From Opitutia bacterium Tous-C4FEB (GTDB lineage: Bacteria > Verrucomicrobiota > Verrucomicrobiia > Opitutales > Opitutaceae): a stretch of 64,000 nt of DNA. Where the stretch lies: assembly GCA_002304445.1 (NCBI GenBank), contig NEVA01000006.1:62001-126000 (forward strand), read 5' to 3'. The stretch's first letter is position 1. The number at the start of each line of letters is the position of its first letter. Positions 7,892-15,476 of the stretch are shown here, in pieces. The notes beneath the pieces were generated by a model. That model was given only the letters and a program-made list of their open reading frames with translations, did no database searches and was not told the origin of the DNA. Made by a program: the position numbers and the translations under genes.

Positions 7892-9430
7892 TCAGGTGTT
7901 CGGCGGGTATAGCGACCCGTTGGGGAAGTTGCCGCAGAGCGGCCGATCCCCGTCGGTGAAGGCAGAGATCAGCAGATCACCACCCACGAAGGCGCCGCGC
8001 CACGAGGCACCCCGGCCGCCGAAAACCTCCTCCCGATCGCCGCGACTCCGCGGGGCGTTGACGCCAAACTTGAAAGACTGGACGTCTGGCCGGAGCCGCG
8101 CCGCGAAAGCAGGGTCATCGGTCGCGATGGAGGCTACTAAAGCACCGTTCGAGACATTCATAGCTGACAGGAGTTCAGACTCGGTATCGACGATGACGAT
8201 CGAGTCGATCGGTCCGAAAGGCTCGCTGTGATGGAAGGACCAACCCGTCGGCGGATTAAGCACGCAGGCCGGCGCGATGTAGGCCGACTGGTCCTGACCC
8301 GCGATGAAGCGACCGACTCCTAGGCCACCCCGGATTAAAGGGATGCCGCCGGCCACGATGGCTTCCTCGTATCGTGCCCGGAGATCGGTGGCCTTCGACT
8401 GAGATATGACCGGTCCGAAATCCAGCTCCGGCAACGGGTCGCCCGGCGCGGCCACCGCAAAGGGATTCCCGAACTTTAGGGAGGCGATGACTTCTTGGTA
8501 AGTGGCGAGGAAGTCGGGCAAGAGGCGGCGTTGGACGACATAGCGCGGATAGGCGGTGCAGCGCTGCTTGGCGTATTCGAAACCTTTCTTGAGATGGCCC
8601 GCGAGCAGCGGCCACTGCGAGAAATTCCAGATGCCCCATGTATTGAGGCCTTCCTGCTCGAGGATGTGCCGGCGACGCAAGTCAGCCAAGGTGCTCGCGG
8701 CTTTGCGGCCGTTGGAGCGCCCGCCGACGAACGCCAGCGCGCCCAGCTGCGGAGACGAGATGAGCGCGTCGCTGAGGTCGCCCCCAATACCAGAAAGCAA
8801 CGTCACGGGTAATCCCGCCCGTACCATCAGGGCATGCGCCAGCGTCAAAGCGTGGAAGCCGCCTTGCGAAGGGGTCTTGGCGATGACGGCGCTACCCGCC
8901 AGTAACTGCGCAAGTTCGGCATGGACCAGCACGCTCAGGGGGTAATTCCATGAAGCAATATTGGAAACGGGCCCCGCGAGAGGCGTCCGCCCTTCCATCT
9001 GTCGTTCGATTTCCTTGATATACCAATCCACCCCGTCGACGCAGCGATCGACGTCCGCGCAGGCGATACGCCAAGGTTTGCCGATCTCCCACATCAGGAG
9101 AAGCGCGAGGGTATCGCGGTGCTCGCGGAGGAGCCCGAGAGCCGCCTGCACGCGGCGCTGGCGCTCATCTAGCGGCACCTTGGCCCAGGAAGCATGCTGG
9201 CGGGCGGACGCCTCGACCGCCGCGACGGCCGTTTGTTTGTCGATCCGGGGCGGGCCAGGAATCAACGAGGCATCGATCGCTAAAGCGTGTGGGCGGGTTT
9301 CTCCGACAAATTTCCATTCCCCGCCAATCAGGTTGGCGATACGGTTAGCCTCAAAAGCCTCAGGAGCGGCTTGGCGGGCGCGACGATAGACGTCGTCCCA
9401 AGTGGTTCCTGGCTTGTGTTGTAGGGTCAT
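7892..9430 (-). CDS. Aldehyde dehydrogenase family protein
   Basis: NAD(P)-dependent aldehyde oxidation, 512 residues, cytoplasmic. Key positions are intact: the ASWNYPLSV segment at 159-167 (family PWNFP), K185 in VIAKTPSQ (cofactor binding), E258 in ILEQEGLN (general base) and the catalytic nucleophile C291 in KQRCTAYP. The C-terminal part carries SEPFGPIDSIVIVD. The N-terminal extension (DDVYRRARQAAPEAFEANRIANLIGGEW) is like the acyl-semialdehyde type of enzymes. The glutamate motif is unusual (LEQEG rather than LELGG). Substrate is not clear. Start ATG at 9430. Confidence 0.9.
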   Translation of the reverse strand: MTLQHKPGTTWDDVYRRARQAAPEAFEANRIANLIGGEWKFVGETRPHALAIDASLIPGPPRIDKQTAVAAVEASARQHASWAKVPLDERQRRVQAALGLLREHRDTLALLLMWEIGKPWRIACADVDRCVDGVDWYIKEIERQMEGRTPLAGPVSNIASWNYPLSVLVHAELAQLLAGSAVIAKTPSQGGFHALTLAHALMVRAGLPVTLLSGIGGDLSDALISSPQLGALAFVGGRSNGRKAASTLADLRRRHILEQEGLNTWGIWNFSQWPLLAGHLKKGFEYAKQRCTAYPRYVVQRRLLPDFLATYQEVIASLKFGNPFAVAAPGDPLPELDFGPVISQSKATDLRARYEEAIVAGGIPLIRGGLGVGRFIAGQDQSAYIAPACVLNPPTGWSFHHSEPFGPIDSIVIVDTESELLSAMNVSNGALVASIATDDPAFAARLRPDVQSFKFGVNAPRSRGDREEVFGGRGASWRGAFVGGDLLISAFTDGDRPLCGNFPNGSLYPPNT

Positions 9431-9618
9431 GGGTAACGTGTGGTTTTGAAAAATTAAGGCCTTAAACGGCGTTTGTTATTCGCGTTCTGTGAACAAGGAC
9501 GTGGCAGGACCAAAAATGTTTTAATCCGGTAGTGTGTTCATGAAATTAATGCAGGCAAACGTTGGGCCCACTTTAACCCCTTGGTCGGGTTAGGAGTACT
9601 TTGTGGCTTCAACGCGAA

Positions 9619-10236
9619 TTACTTCGTCAACCGCCGCAGCGACTGGTTGATCTTTGGGACGTCGCACACTTCGGCGTCGTAGTCGGGGCCGACCCACTCG
9701 CGCCACTCGCGGCCGAGTTCGGTCTCCGGCTCTTTCAGACACGCCAGCATGTCGTGAAACGCATCGAGCCCACCGCAATCCTCGGGCGGCCCCGCCCGCT
9801 CGCCGCCGACGCAGTGCGGATAACGCAGGCCCTTCTCCATCGCCACCGGCTTGTCCACGCGGATTTCGACCTGCCAGCCCTCGGCGAAATGGTAGCCGTA
9901 GGTGAATCGCTCGCGGTTCTCCAGATCGAGATCAGAGAGCGCGATGTCGCGGTCGTCCTCGATCACCAGCTCATCCCGCTTGAGCGGATTGCCATAGCGC
10001 AGGTCGTCGAAGTTGAACGCGTGGGTCTGATAATCGAACCAATCGAAGGCCACCTGAATGCAGTCGTGCAGGCGCGAGAGCCACATCGTCTCGCGCACGA
10101 GCACCATCCGCCACACGCGTGGCTCGCTGCCGACCAAGCTCAAGTGCAACGGGAACACGCGTTCCGCGGTTTTCTTTTTCGTGCGCGCCCCCGCGCCCTC
10201 TTGGATTCCAATCATGGGAGAAGTGGAACTACCCAC
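9619..10236 (-). CDS. Plasmid pRiA4b ORF-3 family protein
   Basis: Protein of up to 205 residues (ATG 10236, or ATG 10215 for 198 residues) with the pRiA4b ORF-3-like / IS1096-associated fold. Typical features are FPLHLSLVGSEPRVWRMVLV, the early histidine in LSRLHDCIQVAFDWFDYQTHAF, and the closing PHCVGGERAGPPEDCGG segment. The family is often next to transposons or plasmids; its biochemical role is not established. It is followed 40 bases upstream on the same strand by the NUC1-type nuclease gene, so the two may share a transcript. Confidence 0.85.
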   Translation of the reverse strand: MGSSTSPMIGIQEGAGARTKKKTAERVFPLHLSLVGSEPRVWRMVLVRETMWLSRLHDCIQVAFDWFDYQTHAFNFDDLRYGNPLKRDELVIEDDRDIALSDLDLENRERFTYGYHFAEGWQVEIRVDKPVAMEKGLRYPHCVGGERAGPPEDCGGLDAFHDMLACLKEPETELGREWREWVGPDYDAEVCDVPKINQSLRRLTK

Positions 10237-10275
10237 CGCCGGTGCGGCAAGAAAAGCCCGCCGTCGGAAACGCTC

Positions 10276-11247
10276 TCACCATGCCCGCGCCGCTCGCTTT
10301 GATTCGAGCGCTGCCTGCGCCGCGGCCGGCAACTCGTTCAAAAAGTCCAGCCCCGTACGTCGCTCCACCTCGTCGATCGCTACCAAATAGGAGTCGAGCG
10401 ACTCGTCCTTCGCGCTCTGCGGCAGCACAAACGCCGTCGCCCGCACCCCGCCTGCTTGTTCATCGAGGATGATCATGAAAAACGCCTCCGGCACGGCGAC
10501 CCGTCGCTTCAACCGGGCCGGCACCGCGCCGAAGATCGGCCCCGCAACCACCCAAATCTCCCCGAAGCGCGCAGGATAGTTCGTCGCGATGCGTTGCTCC
10601 AACGCCTTCCACAGACCGGCGTTCAGCGTGTGTTTCTGCGGCGTGATGTTCGACATCAGAAACGTGTCTTCCTGCGCCTCACGGCCGTAGCGCGTAGCGA
10701 TGGCGTAGTTGGGCGCGAGGTGGCCGCGATCGTAGCCGCTCCGCGTGTAGTCGCCCGGCTCAATCCGCGCGGCCGTGCGCGGATCGACGCGGAACTGCCC
10801 GGGCCGCGCCGCCGGTTCGCGCCAGTCGAGATCGCGCAGGCGATACGCCGCCCAAAGCGGATTTGCCAAAGCATCGCTGTAGCCGACGACGTAGCCGGAG
10901 TTGCTCAAGACCCGCACCGGTCCCGCCCCGCTGCCCGCACTCAATCGCGGCGCCCCGCCGAGCAGATGCGTGCGATCACCGGTCGGCGCGGCGCGAACAA
11001 ATTCGTCGCTATAGTAAAGCTGCCAAAGATCCCGGCCGACATCGAACGCCGTGACCTGCTTCCGGCCGTCGAACAAATTTCCGACGAGCCGAGCAACCTC
11101 CTGCTGCCGCGTCACCGGCTGAAACAAATACCAACCTCCGATCACGCCCCAGAGCACGAGATTCGCGACGACGAAGGCGCGCGTCCGGCGAAGCGAACGC
11201 GGCAAGGCGGATAGATTGAGACGACGGGCCATGGAGCGAGAAATCAC
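10276..11247 (-). CDS. DNA/RNA non-specific endonuclease (NUC1 family)
   Basis: Magnesium-dependent sugar-non-specific nuclease of about 323 residues; an in-frame ATG at 11232 would give 318. A membrane or signal-anchor helix (VVANLVLWGVIGGWYLF) lies near residues 25-42, so the catalytic domain is likely outside the cytoplasm. The active-site motif is GYDRGHLAPN with the catalytic histidine (DRGH), followed by MSNITPQKHTLNAGLWKALEQ, with asparagine ligands as in NucA/EndoG. The later strand WVVAGPIFG fits the family. It could serve nutrient scavenging or competition. Confidence 0.88.
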   Translation of the reverse strand: MISRSMARRLNLSALPRSLRRTRAFVVANLVLWGVIGGWYLFQPVTRQQEVARLVGNLFDGRKQVTAFDVGRDLWQLYYSDEFVRAAPTGDRTHLLGGAPRLSAGSGAGPVRVLSNSGYVVGYSDALANPLWAAYRLRDLDWREPAARPGQFRVDPRTAARIEPGDYTRSGYDRGHLAPNYAIATRYGREAQEDTFLMSNITPQKHTLNAGLWKALEQRIATNYPARFGEIWVVAGPIFGAVPARLKRRVAVPEAFFMIILDEQAGGVRATAFVLPQSAKDESLDSYLVAIDEVERRTGLDFLNELPAAAQAALESKRAARAW

Positions 11248-11305
11248 CCACAGCCCAACGACTCCGGTCCCACGAGGTCAACCGGCCAGCGCACGGGGAG
11301 CGCGA

Positions 11306-13426
11306 TCAGAACCGATACTCCGCGCTCACGCCGAACTGCCGCGGATCGGCCCGGGTCTCGTAGCGCGTCTCGACGTAGTCCGGGTCCTCGTTGCCGAAGA
11401 AAAACACCCGTTTCTCATAACGCGTATTCGTGAGATTTTTCCCCCAGAGCGTGAACGTCCATTCGCGCCACGCATAGCCGAGGCTGGCGTTGTAGAGGCG
11501 GAACGCGCGGCGCGCTTCGTTTTGATTGTTGGAGTCGAATTGCCGGGCGCGGGCGACGAGTTCGGCCGACGCGAAGAGCCCGGTCGGGGCCGGCCGGTAA
11601 CGCGTGCTCAACGTGGTGCCGGTGCGCGGCGTATTCGCGAGCGGGCGACCTCCGCCGGCATTGCCGTTGGTGAGCGAAAATCTATCGAGTTCAGACTCCA
11701 TCGCCGCGAGCGTGCCGGCGACGGACCAGTCGGGAGTCAGCGCATAATTCACCGCGGCCTCGAAGCCGGTAACGCGGGCGGCGCGGGCGTTGGCCGTGAA
11801 GAAGCGGTAGTTGCCGCCGAAACCCGCCGAGTCGCGCACCTGCGTGTCGGCGCGATCGAGGCTGAACGCGGTGATCTCGGCCGTGAGCGAACGCTCCAGC
11901 CACGAACCGCGCAGGCCAACCTCGGTGTTCCACAGCGTCTCGGTGCCGTAGGTCAGCGGATCGGCCGGCGGATTGATGCGCGCGTCGAGGTTGACGCCAC
12001 CTGCCTTATAACCGCGCGTGACCGAGGCAAACGCGAGCACGGCGCCGGTGAGATCGTGCTCAAGCGTGAGTTTCCCGCCGAGCAGGGTGTCGTCGAAGGC
12101 AGGCGAAAACGTGACCACCGGATCAAACGTGTTACGCGCTTGGCGGAAACGGGTCCTCGTGCCCCGACCGGCGAGGGCAATGTGCTCCGCGCGCAGACCA
12201 ACAATGAGACGCGTGCGCGGCGAAAAATCATGCGCGATTTGGCCGAAGCCCGCAAACTGGTCCGAATCGTAGCGCGTGCGCAGACCGCGCACGTTGCCCG
12301 GATCGGTGTTCGTGTAGGCGCTGTCTTCGACGAGGTTCGCGTAGAAGCCGCCAAGCGTCCACCGGTCGATGGCCCCGAACGCTCCGCGCGTGAGCAAGGA
12401 GTCAAGTCGCAGCTCCTGGTTAAAGCCGTCCCGCGAGCGCCGAAGATCACTGAAGCCTTGGTAAGACGCGGCGGTCCAGTCGTCATCATAACTGTAAACC
12501 GACTTCACCCGGGTACCGCTGGTGATGGTCGTGAGCCGCACGCCATCGAGCCCGGAGTAAGTGCCGCGCAGGCTGGCGGCGGTGGAGCGTTGTTCGTCGC
12601 GCCCCGGTTGATCGCTGAGCGTGCGGCGGCCGTTGTTATCGAGCGCAAACTCGTCGAAACCGTTGTTTACCTCGGAAAAAAGCACCGCGCCGTCCCAGCG
12701 CCAAGCCGGCGAGAGATTGGCCGTCAGACGGAGCCGGGCGTTGAACTCGTCACGGGCGTTGGTCGCGCGGCCGAGCGTGGCGTTGCGCCGAAAGCCGTCA
12801 CTCGCGTGCTGCTGCACCGCCAGACGCACCATGAAACGATCGGGCTGTGCAGCGACCAGTGGGCCACCGAGTGCAAATCCGCCCTCGCGCAACGCGTCTT
12901 CGCCGAAACGCGACTCGACGCGTCCCGTCCAAAACGGCGTCGGCGCGTTGGTCACCAAGCGCACGACGCCCCCGGCCGCGTTGGCCCCGAACGCACCGGC
13001 CTGCGGCCCGCGCAAGACCTCGATTTGGCTGACATCAAACGTGCTCCCGAGCGTGCCAAGCCCCGTGAAATCGAAATCATCGACAAGAAAACGCACCGCA
13101 GAATCCGGCGTCTCGCCCTCGTATTGGGAGTTCTCGCCGATGCCGCGGATCTGAAAATACCGCGGTCGCGAAGTGCCGCCGGTAAACGTGAGATTGGGAA
13201 TCCGGTCGGCCAAGTCGCCAAAATGACCGACCGCCCCGAAGCGTAGGGTCGCTTCGTCGAAGACCGTCACGCTCGCCGGAATTTGCGCGAGTGGGGACGC
13301 CCATAGATCGGCCGTGACGCGCACGGGCGCCAACGTCACGGCGCCGGGCGGCTGGGCCGGCTCGGCGGCAGGCAACGTCGCGGCGAGCGCGAAGCTGAGA
13401 AGAGAGATTCGAATCGGAGGATGCAT
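11306..13426 (-). CDS. TonB-dependent receptor under TPP riboswitch control
   Basis: Outer-membrane receptor of 706 residues, probably for thiamin or a thiamin precursor. Start ATG at 13426 gives a good signal peptide (ISLLSFALAATLPAA). The plug domain includes QIPASVTVFDEATLR, RYFQIRGIGENSQYEG and VSQIEVLRGPQAGAFGANAAGGVVRLVT. The barrel follows and the protein ends in the outer-membrane signature FGVSAEYRF. By sequence alone it looks like an iron-siderophore type receptor, but the upstream leader (13509-13604) is a clear TPP riboswitch. Known thiamin-linked TonB receptors in Bacteroidetes have the same arrangement. Substrate is inferred from regulation. Confidence 0.92.
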   Translation of the reverse strand: MHPPIRISLLSFALAATLPAAEPAQPPGAVTLAPVRVTADLWASPLAQIPASVTVFDEATLRFGAVGHFGDLADRIPNLTFTGGTSRPRYFQIRGIGENSQYEGETPDSAVRFLVDDFDFTGLGTLGSTFDVSQIEVLRGPQAGAFGANAAGGVVRLVTNAPTPFWTGRVESRFGEDALREGGFALGGPLVAAQPDRFMVRLAVQQHASDGFRRNATLGRATNARDEFNARLRLTANLSPAWRWDGAVLFSEVNNGFDEFALDNNGRRTLSDQPGRDEQRSTAASLRGTYSGLDGVRLTTITSGTRVKSVYSYDDDWTAASYQGFSDLRRSRDGFNQELRLDSLLTRGAFGAIDRWTLGGFYANLVEDSAYTNTDPGNVRGLRTRYDSDQFAGFGQIAHDFSPRTRLIVGLRAEHIALAGRGTRTRFRQARNTFDPVVTFSPAFDDTLLGGKLTLEHDLTGAVLAFASVTRGYKAGGVNLDARINPPADPLTYGTETLWNTEVGLRGSWLERSLTAEITAFSLDRADTQVRDSAGFGGNYRFFTANARAARVTGFEAAVNYALTPDWSVAGTLAAMESELDRFSLTNGNAGGGRPLANTPRTGTTLSTRYRPAPTGLFASAELVARARQFDSNNQNEARRAFRLYNASLGYAWREWTFTLWGKNLTNTRYEKRVFFFGNEDPDYVETRYETRADPRQFGVSAEYRF

Positions 13427-13458
13427 GGTGGGTGATGCCCAACCCAAACGGACCGCCG

Positions 13459-13482
13459 AAAAAGGGGGCGCGAGTCGCGCCC
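13459..13482 (-). terminator. Second hairpin of the riboswitch expression platform
   Basis: On the minus strand a GGGCGCG / CGCGCCC hairpin with a 3-base loop (13466-13482) is followed by a run of five U (13463-13459). It lies between the first terminator hairpin and the TonB receptor start at 13426. It may be a second terminator or an alternative fold. Confidence 0.6.
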
Positions 13483-13484
13483 TC

Positions 13485-13507
13485 AAAAAAAGGCGCAATC
13501 CGCGCCT
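13485..13507 (-). terminator. Intrinsic terminator after the TPP aptamer
   Basis: On the minus strand AGGCGC, loop GGATT, GCGCCT is followed by a run of U (13490-13485). It starts within a few bases of the 3' side of aptamer helix P1. This is the usual layout for ligand-induced transcription termination. Confidence 0.75.
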
Positions 13508-13508
13508 G

Positions 13509-13604
13509 CTGTTTCCTTCGTCGGCATGATCCGTTCAGGTTCGAAGGGTCGAGCGGCCGAATCGCGCCACAATCTCAGTCTTCCGCGGAAGACACCCCTA
13601 CAGG
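13509..13604 (-). promoter_or_regulatory. TPP riboswitch (THI element)
   Basis: Reading the minus strand, all the conserved THI blocks are present in order: GGGGTG at 13598-13593, the P3 hairpin TCTTCC/GGAAGA, CTGAGA at 13578-13573, ACCC then TTCGAACCTGA with ACCTGA at 13540-13535, CGGATCATGCCG with TCATGCCG at 13529-13522, and CGAAGG at 13520-13515. Helix P1 pairs CTGT (13603-13600) with ACAG (13512-13509). A U-tracted hairpin follows at once, so binding of thiamin pyrophosphate should switch off the TonB receptor gene. These motifs are highly specific and I consider the call firm. Confidence 0.96.
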
Positions 13605-13688
13605 CAAAGCGGAGCAAAAGCGTGATCGTGGGCGGCGCAAGAATTTCCTGCCAATTTCGCGAATTCAACGCGAAGCCGCCCCGCCGGG

Positions 13689-13849
13689 AAAAAAGAAGCC
13701 GCCCCGTTTAAGGGGCGGCTCACATAACCAAACACCAAGCAAACCGGAATGACTTACTAATCCTGACCGTGTTACCAGCACGGCCCTGCTATCTGGTCGA
13801 TAGATGCTGAATTTTGGAAAACGCTCAAAATTGCCCAAGGAAACTTTGG
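13689..13849 (-). ncRNA. Candidate structured small RNA, copy B
   Basis: Second of two tandem diverged copies (the other is at 13874-14033). On the minus strand it has a hairpin with 7-bp stem GGCCGTG / CACGGTC and loop CTGGTAA (13785-13765), a 14-base block GGTTTGCTTGGTGT (13745-13732) identical in both copies, and a strong terminal hairpin AGCCGCCCC / GGGGCGGCT (13720-13697) followed by UC and six U. There is also a possible CTATC/GATAG hairpin. No open reading frame is persuasive. The minus strand is favoured because the stems need G-U pairs and the U-tract is on that strand. Function unknown; no known RNA family recognised. Confidence 0.65.
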
Positions 13850-13873
13850 ATCCCAAATCCGGCCGCAGACCCC

Positions 13874-14033
13874 AAAAACGACAAGAGCCGCCTCCGATGA
13901 AGGAGGCGGCTCATGTAACCTGACACCAAGCAAACCATTGAACCTCTAACCTTGGCCGTCTTACCAGGACAGCCTTTTCATTAAGATAGATGCGCCCAAT
14001 TCAAAATTGCTCAAAAAAACCGAAAGTTTTTTT
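13874..14033 (-). ncRNA. Candidate structured small RNA, copy A
   Basis: First of two tandem copies, between the KamA-like gene (ends 14119) and the TPP riboswitch. Minus-strand features: hairpin GGCTGTC / GACGGCC with the same CTGGTAA loop (13974-13954), identical block GGTTTGCTTGGTGT (13936-13923), and a terminal hairpin AGCCGCCTCC / GGAGGCGGCT (13911-13886) followed by a looser U run (13878-13874). Compared with copy B the stem bases differ but pairing is kept, which is covariation. It could be a small RNA, a leader RNA or a part of a longer untranslated region. Confidence 0.65.
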
Positions 14034-14037
14034 CTCA
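14011..14037. terminator. A/U-rich hairpin downstream of the KamA-like gene
   Basis: AAAAAAAC, loop TTTCG, then GTTTTTTT on the minus strand, about 85 bases past the stop of the KamA-like gene. It could end that transcript in either direction, though the stem is weak. It also overlaps the 5' edge of RNA copy A. Confidence 0.4.
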
Positions 14038-14118
14038 CGACGCAATCAGCGCTTAAAACCCTAACTGATAAAAATTAAAAACACTGATCGATTCCTCAAT
14101 CCTCGCCGGAGAACTAAT

Positions 14119-15315
14119 TCAGTCCACTATCGTGGCTCCCGCCACGAGATCGCGCTCGCCTTCACCGACGGCCGGCACAGGCGTATTTGTCAGCGGATAT
14201 CTGAACCGTTGGCCTTCGTAGTTGCGGAACACCACTTCGGAGTCGGTGATTTTCTCCACATAATCGGGATTGATCGGAACTTTGCCGCCACCGCCGGGCG
14301 CATCGATCACGTATTGCGGCACCGCATAGCCGGTGGTGTGACCACGCAGAGCGCGGATAATCTCGATACCCTTGCGCACATCGACTTTGAAATGAGCGCC
14401 GCCCGTGATCAGATCCATCTGGTAGATGTAATAGGGCCGAACCCGCATCCGCAGCAGCCGGTGCATCAGGGCCTTCATGACCTCGGCATCGTCGTTGATG
14501 CCCTTCAATAACACGCTCTGATTCCCCAACGGCACGCCGGCAAACGACAAGCGCTCGCACGCCGCCCGTAGCTCGGCCGTCGCCTCCTTTGGGTGGTTCG
14601 TATGGATGCTCATCCAAATCGGGCCGTGCTTTTTGAAGATCTCGCACAATTCCGGGGTGATGCGCTGCGGCAAAAACACCGGAATTCGCGAGCCGATCCG
14701 GATAAACTCCACGTGCTTGATCGCCCGCAGCCGGGACAGCAAATTGTCCAACTTCTTGTCTGAGAGCAGCAGCGGATCGCCGCCGGAAAGCAGCACGTCA
14801 CGGATCTCCGGATGCGTCTCAATATACTTCAACCCTTGTTCAAATTCAGGGTGAAAATTGTAGTCCTGGGCGTTCGAAACCAGGCGGCTCCGCGTGCAAT
14901 AACGGCAGTAGGCCGCGCAACGGTCCGTGACCAAAAACAAGACGCGGTCCGGATAGCGGTGCACCAATCCGGGCACCGGCGAATGCTCATCCTCGCCGAG
15001 CGAATCGAGCATTTCTTCCTCACTCACCACCGCTTCGCCGCCCCGCGGAATCAACTGCTTCCGAATCGGACAATCTGGGTCGTCGCGGTCGATCAGGTTG
15101 AAGAAATACGGGGTGATCGCGAGCGCCAGCTTCTGACTGGCAAAAAGGCAACCGGCCTTCTCGTCGGCCGTGAGCATCATATGCTCTTCCAGCTGGGCCA
15201 CACTCGTGATTCGGTTCTTCAGTTGCCACACCCAGTCGCTCCAATCTGAGGCGGGTATATGCTGCCATAGGCCTTGGCCTTCATACCAGGCAGTGCGGTC
15301 TTCGGTGTAGGGCAT
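14119..15315 (-). CDS. KamA family radical SAM protein (lysine 2,3-aminomutase-like)
   Basis: Radical SAM and PLP enzyme of 398 residues. The iron-sulfur motif is C133-x3-C137-x2-C140 in VTDRCAAYCRYCTRSRLV. The family segment LLSGGDPLLLSDKKLD follows. The PLP-binding lysine is K345 in DAPGGGGKVP. The predicted reaction is the radical shift of the amino group of lysine (or another amino acid) from C2 to C3. The C-terminal tail after K345 has no cysteines, unlike the clostridial enzyme whose tail cysteines bind zinc. Length and N-terminal part (TSVAQLEEHMMLTADE) suit the KamA/YodO group rather than the shorter EpmB. Start ATG at 15315. Confidence 0.9.
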   Translation of the reverse strand: MPYTEDRTAWYEGQGLWQHIPASDWSDWVWQLKNRITSVAQLEEHMMLTADEKAGCLFASQKLALAITPYFFNLIDRDDPDCPIRKQLIPRGGEAVVSEEEMLDSLGEDEHSPVPGLVHRYPDRVLFLVTDRCAAYCRYCTRSRLVSNAQDYNFHPEFEQGLKYIETHPEIRDVLLSGGDPLLLSDKKLDNLLSRLRAIKHVEFIRIGSRIPVFLPQRITPELCEIFKKHGPIWMSIHTNHPKEATAELRAACERLSFAGVPLGNQSVLLKGINDDAEVMKALMHRLLRMRVRPYYIYQMDLITGGAHFKVDVRKGIEIIRALRGHTTGYAVPQYVIDAPGGGGKVPINPDYVEKITDSEVVFRNYEGQRFRYPLTNTPVPAVGEGERDLVAGATIVD

Positions 15316-15476
15316 CGAATTTTTGGAAGTGGGACGATTAGGCCCCTAATCACTGCTGTCAAATGACCAACGCACTTCAATTTAATGACGGCCGATGGAG
15401 AAAATTTTGGGCAAGTCCCCGCCTCGCGCACAAAACCCTTGGCACCCATGCCGCCGCGCCTTTTCTTTCAGCTTTA

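Noticed and set aside
11216-13246. 676-codon plus-strand frame over the TPP-regulated TonB receptor
   Set aside because: Antisense shadow with arginine/glutamate-rich sequence; the minus-strand receptor is certain.
13635-13660. Sigma-54-like TGGC...TTGC upstream of the riboswitch
   Set aside because: Spacing between the two elements is nine bases, two more than the consensus allows.
13689-14033. Tandem repeat as integron attC sites
   Set aside because: The core and inverse-core sites do not match, there is no integrase or cassette, and the hairpin plus U-tract layout fits RNA better.
13680-14040. CRISPR array
   Set aside because: Only two diverged long units with hairpins are present, no short identical repeats and no cas genes.
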